NCBI RefSeq assembly: GCF_000756385.1
Contig: NZ_JNFC01000067.1
Span: forward strand, 62,001-126,000
Source: Sphingopyxis sp. LC363
GTDB lineage: Bacteria > Pseudomonadota > Alphaproteobacteria > Sphingomonadales > Sphingomonadaceae
Length of the DNA: 64,000 bases
Direction: 5' to 3'
The position numbers and the translations under genes are program-made. This document shows, piece after piece, positions 60,989 to 64,000 of this stretch. Position 1 is the stretch's first letter. The number at the start of each line of letters is the position of its first letter. The notes below the pieces were generated by a model. The model was given only the letters and a program-made list of their open reading frames with translations. It searched no databases and had not been told where the DNA came from.

Positions 60989-61698
60989 ATACGCCTCCAG
61001 CGAAAATACCAGACCTCATGCCCCTGCGCGCGCGCCTTGGCTTCGTAGCGCGTTTCGGGCCAGCCGCCGGGGCGCTGCTGGAAATCGCGCGCGCCCTGCG
61101 CCAGCCATTCATACTGGTGGCGGTGGCGGCGCATCACCATCAACGCGTGCTGCAGATAGATCGGATGGTCGGTGCCGAAGCGGAACTCGCCGCCGGGCTT
61201 GAGCTTCGCCGCGATCAGGTCGAGCGGGCCGTCGTTCATCATCCGCCGCTTCGCGTGGCGCGCCTTGGGCCAGGGGTCGGGGTGGAGCAGATAGGCGAAG
61301 GACAACGCGCCGTCGGGGATCCGCCGCAGCACTTCGAGCGCATCGCCATGATGGATGCGGACGTTGCCGAGCGGCAGCCTTGCGCCATGATCGCCCGCGA
61401 CATGGACCAGCGCCTGCGCCACGCCGTTGATGAAGGGCTCGGCGCCGATGAAGCCATGATCGGGCAGCATGTCGGCGCGCCCCGCCATATGCTCGCCGCC
61501 GCCAAAACCAATTTCAAAATGCAACGGACATGCCTGCCCGAACAGACGCTCCGCGGAAACTTCGCCAACTTCGGGCACCGCGATCTGCGGCAACAGCGTA
61601 TCGACCAGATCCTGCTGCCCCGCGCGCAGCGGCTTGCCCTTCGAACGGCCGTAAAGGCGGTTGAGGGTCGTCGGATCGCCGGGTTTGTGCGCAGTCAT
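60985..61698 (-). CDS. trmB: tRNA (guanine-N7-)-methyltransferase
   Basis: 237 residues from the ATG at 61698; a frame start at 61734 adds 12 low-complexity residues. SAM-dependent methyltransferase: LHFEIGFGGGEHM (SAM loop), LLHPDPWPKARHAKRR (the DPWPK motif with an unusual LH instead of F before it) and FGTDH. It forms m7G46 in tRNA. It is a core gene and gives the right boundary of the accessory region; its 3' end is next to the integrase. Confidence 0.95.
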   Translation of the reverse strand: MTAHKPGDPTTLNRLYGRSKGKPLRAGQQDLVDTLLPQIAVPEVGEVSAERLFGQACPLHFEIGFGGGEHMAGRADMLPDHGFIGAEPFINGVAQALVHVAGDHGARLPLGNVRIHHGDALEVLRRIPDGALSFAYLLHPDPWPKARHAKRRMMNDGPLDLIAAKLKPGGEFRFGTDHPIYLQHALMVMRRHRHQYEWLAQGARDFQQRPGGWPETRYEAKARAQGHEVWYFRWRRI

Positions 61699-61721
61699 GC
61701 CGCGCCCGTTAGCGCGGCGAG

Positions 61722-61744
61722 GCGGGGGCGGCAAGCGCCCCCGC
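61722..61744 (-). terminator. GC-rich hairpin between metK and trmB
   Basis: GCGGGGGCG (61722-61730) and CGCCCCCGC (61736-61744) pair perfectly with a 5-base loop, just after the metK stop. No T-run follows on the minus strand, so it is an attenuator, mRNA stabiliser or weak terminator. Confidence 0.5.
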
Positions 61745-61752
61745 TACCCGCG

Positions 61753-62973
61753 TCAGGCGGCGAGCGCCGCCTTGAGCTTGTCGACGAGGTCGGTGCGCTC
61801 CCACGGGAAGGCGTCGCCCTCGGCGGTGCGGCCGAAGTGGCCATAGGCCGCGGTCTGCCGATAGATCGGCTTGTTGAGCCCCAAATGTGTGCGGATGCCC
61901 TTGGGCGTCAGGCGCACGAGCTGTGGAAGAACAGCTTCGATGCGGCCTTCCTCGACCGTGCCGGTGCCGTGCAGGTCGACATAGATCGACAGCGGCTCGG
62001 CGACGCCGATCGCATAGGAAAGCTGGATCGTGCAGCGGCGCGCGAGGCCCGCGGCGACGATATTCTTCGCCAGATAGCGCGTGATATAGGCGGCCGAACG
62101 GTCGACCTTCGTCGGGTCCTTGCCGCTGAACGCGCCGCCGCCGTGCGGGCTGGCGCCGCCATAGGTGTCGACGATGATCTTGCGCCCGGTCAGCCCCGCG
62201 TCGCCGTCGGGCCCGCCGATCTCGAAGCGGCCGGTCGGGTTGATGTGATAGACGGTGTTCGCGGTGAGCAGCTCGGCGGGCATCACGTCGGCGATCACGC
62301 CGAGCACATATTTGCGAAGCTCGCTATATTTCGCCTCGTCGCCTTCGCCGTTGTGGAAATAATAGCCCGGCGCGTGCTGCGTCGATACGACGATCGCCGT
62401 CGCCTCGACCGGGCGCTCGTTGGCGTAGCGCAGCGTGACCTGGCTCTTGGTGTCGGGTTCGAGGAAGGGCGCGGTGCCCGCCTTGCGATCGGCGGCCATG
62501 CGCTCGAGGATCTTGTGGCTGTAATCGAGCGTCGCGGGCATCAGGTCGGGGGTTTCGTCCGACGCATAGCCGAACATGATCCCTTGGTCGCCCGCGCCCT
62601 CGTCCTTGTCGCCGCTTTCGTCGACGCCCTGCGCGATATGTGCCGACTGGCCATGGAGATTATTCTCGAAGCGGAAGCTCTGCCAGTGGAAGCCCGACTG
62701 CTCATAGCCGATCTCGCGTACCGTGTTGCGCACGGTCGCCTCGATCTCGTCGAGCGCGCCCGGTGCCCATGCGTCATCCTCGAACACGCCCTTGCAGCGG
62801 ATCTCGCCCGCGAGCACGACGAGCTGCGTCGTCGTCAGCGTTTCGCACGCCACGCGCGCCTCGGGATCCTTCGACAGGAACAGGTCGACGATCGAATCCG
62901 AAATCTGGTCGGCGACCTTGTCGGGATGGCCCTCCGAAACGCTTTCGGAGGTGAAAAGGAAGCTGTTGCGCAT
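61753..62973 (-). CDS. metK: S-adenosylmethionine synthase
   Basis: 406 residues, full length. [12 protein letters not shown] start with ATP-binding residues, [10 protein letters not shown] and [16 protein letters not shown] signatures. It makes SAM from methionine and ATP. A core gene between lnt and trmB. Its promoter gap to lnt (52 bases) includes a 20-base palindrome. Confidence 0.97.
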   Translation of the reverse strand: MRNSFLFTSESVSEGHPDKVADQISDSIVDLFLSKDPEARVACETLTTTQLVVLAGEIRCKGVFEDDAWAPGALDEIEATVRNTVREIGYEQSGFHWQSFRFENNLHGQSAHIAQGVDESGDKDEGAGDQGIMFGYASDETPDLMPATLDYSHKILERMAADRKAGTAPFLEPDTKSQVTLRYANERPVEATAIVVSTQHAPGYYFHNGEGDEAKYSELRKYVLGVIADVMPAELLTANTVYHINPTGRFEIGGPDGDAGLTGRKIIVDTYGGASPHGGGAFSGKDPTKVDRSAAYITRYLAKNIVAAGLARRCTIQLSYAIGVAEPLSIYVDLHGTGTVEEGRIEAVLPQLVRLTPKGIRTHLGLNKPIYRQTAAYGHFGRTAEGDAFPWERTDLVDKLKAALAA

Positions 62974-62995
62974 GGGAAAGCCTTCTCGAAATCGA

Positions 62996-63015
62996 ATATA
63001 AAGGATGCTTTATGT
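62996..63015. promoter_or_regulatory. ATAAAG-N4-CTTTAT palindrome before metK, possible SahR-type operator
   Basis: ATATAAAG and CTTTATGT flank GATG, giving 8-base arms with one mismatch, in the lnt-metK gap. From memory, ATAAAG/CTTTAT palindromes mark SAM-cycle genes in sphingomonads as sites for the ArsR-family regulator SahR; this should be checked. Confidence 0.5.
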
Positions 63016-63025
63016 CCGCGCGCTG

Positions 63026-64000
63026 TTAGCGTCCCGAGCGCCGGAACGCAATGGCCAGCGCGAGCAACAGCAGCGCGAAACCGACCGGCAGAGCGTTGCC
63101 GAAGCGCGCAAAGAGCGTCAGCGGGCGCGCGGGCGGCACCGTCGTATCGATACGCCCCGCCTTGTGCATCGGCAGCGATTCGACAATGCGGCCATCGGCG
63201 TCGATCACCGCGCTGATCCCGGTGGGTGTCGCGCGGATCACCGGCAGGCCTTCCTCGACCGCGCGCAGCCGCGCCTGTGCGAGATGCTGCGGCGGGCCCC
63301 AGCTGCCGAACCAGGCGTCGTTCGACGGATTGAAGATGAAGTCGGGGCGATGGTCGCGGTCGACGACCTGGCCCGAAAAGATGATCTCGTAGCAGATCTG
63401 CAGCCCCGCGCGGCCGAAGGCGCCGAGATCGAGCGTGCGCGGGCCGGGCCCCGGCCAGAAATCGATGTCGCCGGGCGCAAGCCGCGACAGGCCGATCGCC
63501 GACAGGATCGGGCGCATCGGCAGATATTCGCCATAGGGCACCAGATGCGCCTTGTCGTAACGCGGGCCCAGCGTGCCGTCGGCGTGCAACGTCATCACCG
63601 CATTGCGCGCGCCGACGACATCGCCCGCCTTGTCGAGTTCGAGCTTGAGCGCGCCGAGCAGCATGATGTCGTTCGGGTTCATCAACCGAACGATCCGCGC
63701 GCGCGCTTCGGCAGGCGAACGGTCGTAATAGACCGACGGATAGCCGCGTTCGAGATAGTCGGGGACGGCCGCTTCGGGCCACAGGATCAGCCGCGGTCTG
63801 TCGTCCTTCTGCGTCGTCAGCCGCGCGAGCTTGGCGAAATTGGCGTCGGCCTTGCTGCCTTCCCACTTGTCCTCCTGTCCGACATTGGGCTGGACGACGG
63901 TGATGGGTATCCGGGCGATGCCCTTGGATCGGACGGCGGCGTCGGCGCTGCTGCCCATTTGCGAAACGAAGGCTGCGCCCCAGAAAAGCAGCAGGCTGCC
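63026..64000 (-). CDS. lnt: Apolipoprotein N-acyltransferase (5' partial, C-terminal part)
   Basis: The frame is open to the right end of the window, so only the C-terminal 324 residues are visible. The nitrilase-like domain shows the Glu in WPEAAVP, Lys in YDKAHLVPYGEYLP and the catalytic Cys in ICYEIIFSG, then a last membrane helix (VGFALLLLALAIAF). The enzyme N-acylates lipoproteins at the periplasmic face of the inner membrane. metK lies 52 bases after it in the same direction. Confidence 0.95.
   Translation of the reverse strand, partial: GSLLLFWGAAFVSQMGSSADAAVRSKGIARIPITVVQPNVGQEDKWEGSKADANFAKLARLTTQKDDRPRLILWPEAAVPDYLERGYPSVYYDRSPAEARARIVRLMNPNDIMLLGALKLELDKAGDVVGARNAVMTLHADGTLGPRYDKAHLVPYGEYLPMRPILSAIGLSRLAPGDIDFWPGPGPRTLDLGAFGRAGLQICYEIIFSGQVVDRDHRPDFIFNPSNDAWFGSWGPPQHLAQARLRAVEEGLPVIRATPTGISAVIDADGRIVESLPMHKAGRIDTTVPPARPLTLFARFGNALPVGFALLLLALAIAFRRSGR

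Noticed and set aside
62974-63025. SAM riboswitch before metK
   Set aside because: The 52-base gap is explained by the palindrome and ribosome site; I could not fit a SAM-II or SAM/SAH pseudoknot to it.
61018-63216. 732-codon open frame on the plus strand
   Set aside because: It is antisense to trmB, metK and lnt, which are unmistakable; the long frame is a product of high GC codon use.
1-64000. Insertion sequences, transposase genes or CRISPR arrays
   Set aside because: No transposase, Cas gene or regularly spaced repeat was found on either strand; the only mobility gene seen is the integrase.

Overview
The window looks like a catabolic island from a high-GC alphaproteobacterium, most probably a sphingomonad. 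Pointers to that group are the large TonB-dependent receptors beside aromatic oxygenases, the scattering of pathway genes over several divergent operons, one electron-transfer chain for many oxygenases, and an lnt-metK-trmB core block at the right end. The species call is inference from gene content, not from a marker gene.

Layout. 1-3326: a partial serine hydrolase, a thioesterase/hydrolase pair, and a divergent MarR regulator broken by a one-base frameshift. 3327-4144: gene-poor. 4145-18170 (+): two extradiol-type (VOC) proteins, Rieske oxygenase alpha/beta pair 1, TonB receptor, aldehyde dehydrogenase, MFS transporter, Rieske pair 2, a PdxA-like dehydrogenase, a class II aldolase-like protein, an SDR and a TetR regulator. 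18234-25868 (-): NahC-like dioxygenase, Rieske ferredoxin, Rieske pair 3 (beta before alpha), 2-hydroxychromene-2-carboxylate isomerase, second TonB receptor, terminator, then an acyl-CoA synthetase. 26116-40442 (+): benzoate-dioxygenase-like pair 4, second PdxA-like dehydrogenase, GST, a complete catechol meta-cleavage pathway, and the ferredoxin reductase. 40454-44095: BenD-like dehydrogenase (-), NahE-like hydratase-aldolase and Rieske pair 5 (+). 44164-54696: ring-fission hydrolase (-) facing a hydratase/HpaI-aldolase pair, then UbiX, UbiD and VdcD-like decarboxylase genes interleaved with two p-cresol-methylhydroxylase-like proteins, an aldehyde dehydrogenase and a cytochrome c. 54662-59434: TIGR02444 protein, IclR, EamA transporter, CoA-transferase, GntR. 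59626-60852: tyrosine integrase beside the 3' end of trmB. 60985-64000: core genes trmB, metK, lnt.

How the genes fit together (inference). Five oxygenase pairs share one Rieske ferredoxin (24605-24946) and one reductase (39210-40442). A bicyclic aromatic, possibly carboxylated, would be dihydroxylated. Two PdxA/TphB-like enzymes and a BenD-like SDR would rearomatise carboxylated cis-diols. The NahC-like dioxygenase, isomerase and NahE-like aldolase would shorten the first ring to a hydroxybenzaldehyde, aldehyde dehydrogenases would oxidise it, a salicylate-hydroxylase-like oxygenase would give catechol, and the meta pathway would take it to pyruvate and acetyl-CoA. A second hydrolase-hydratase-HpaI route and a UbiD decarboxylase module suggest a further branch. 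A repeated motif, ATTGTGCAA or its complement, in several divergent control regions suggests one common regulator. No insertion sequence, CRISPR array, tRNA or rRNA gene was recognised.
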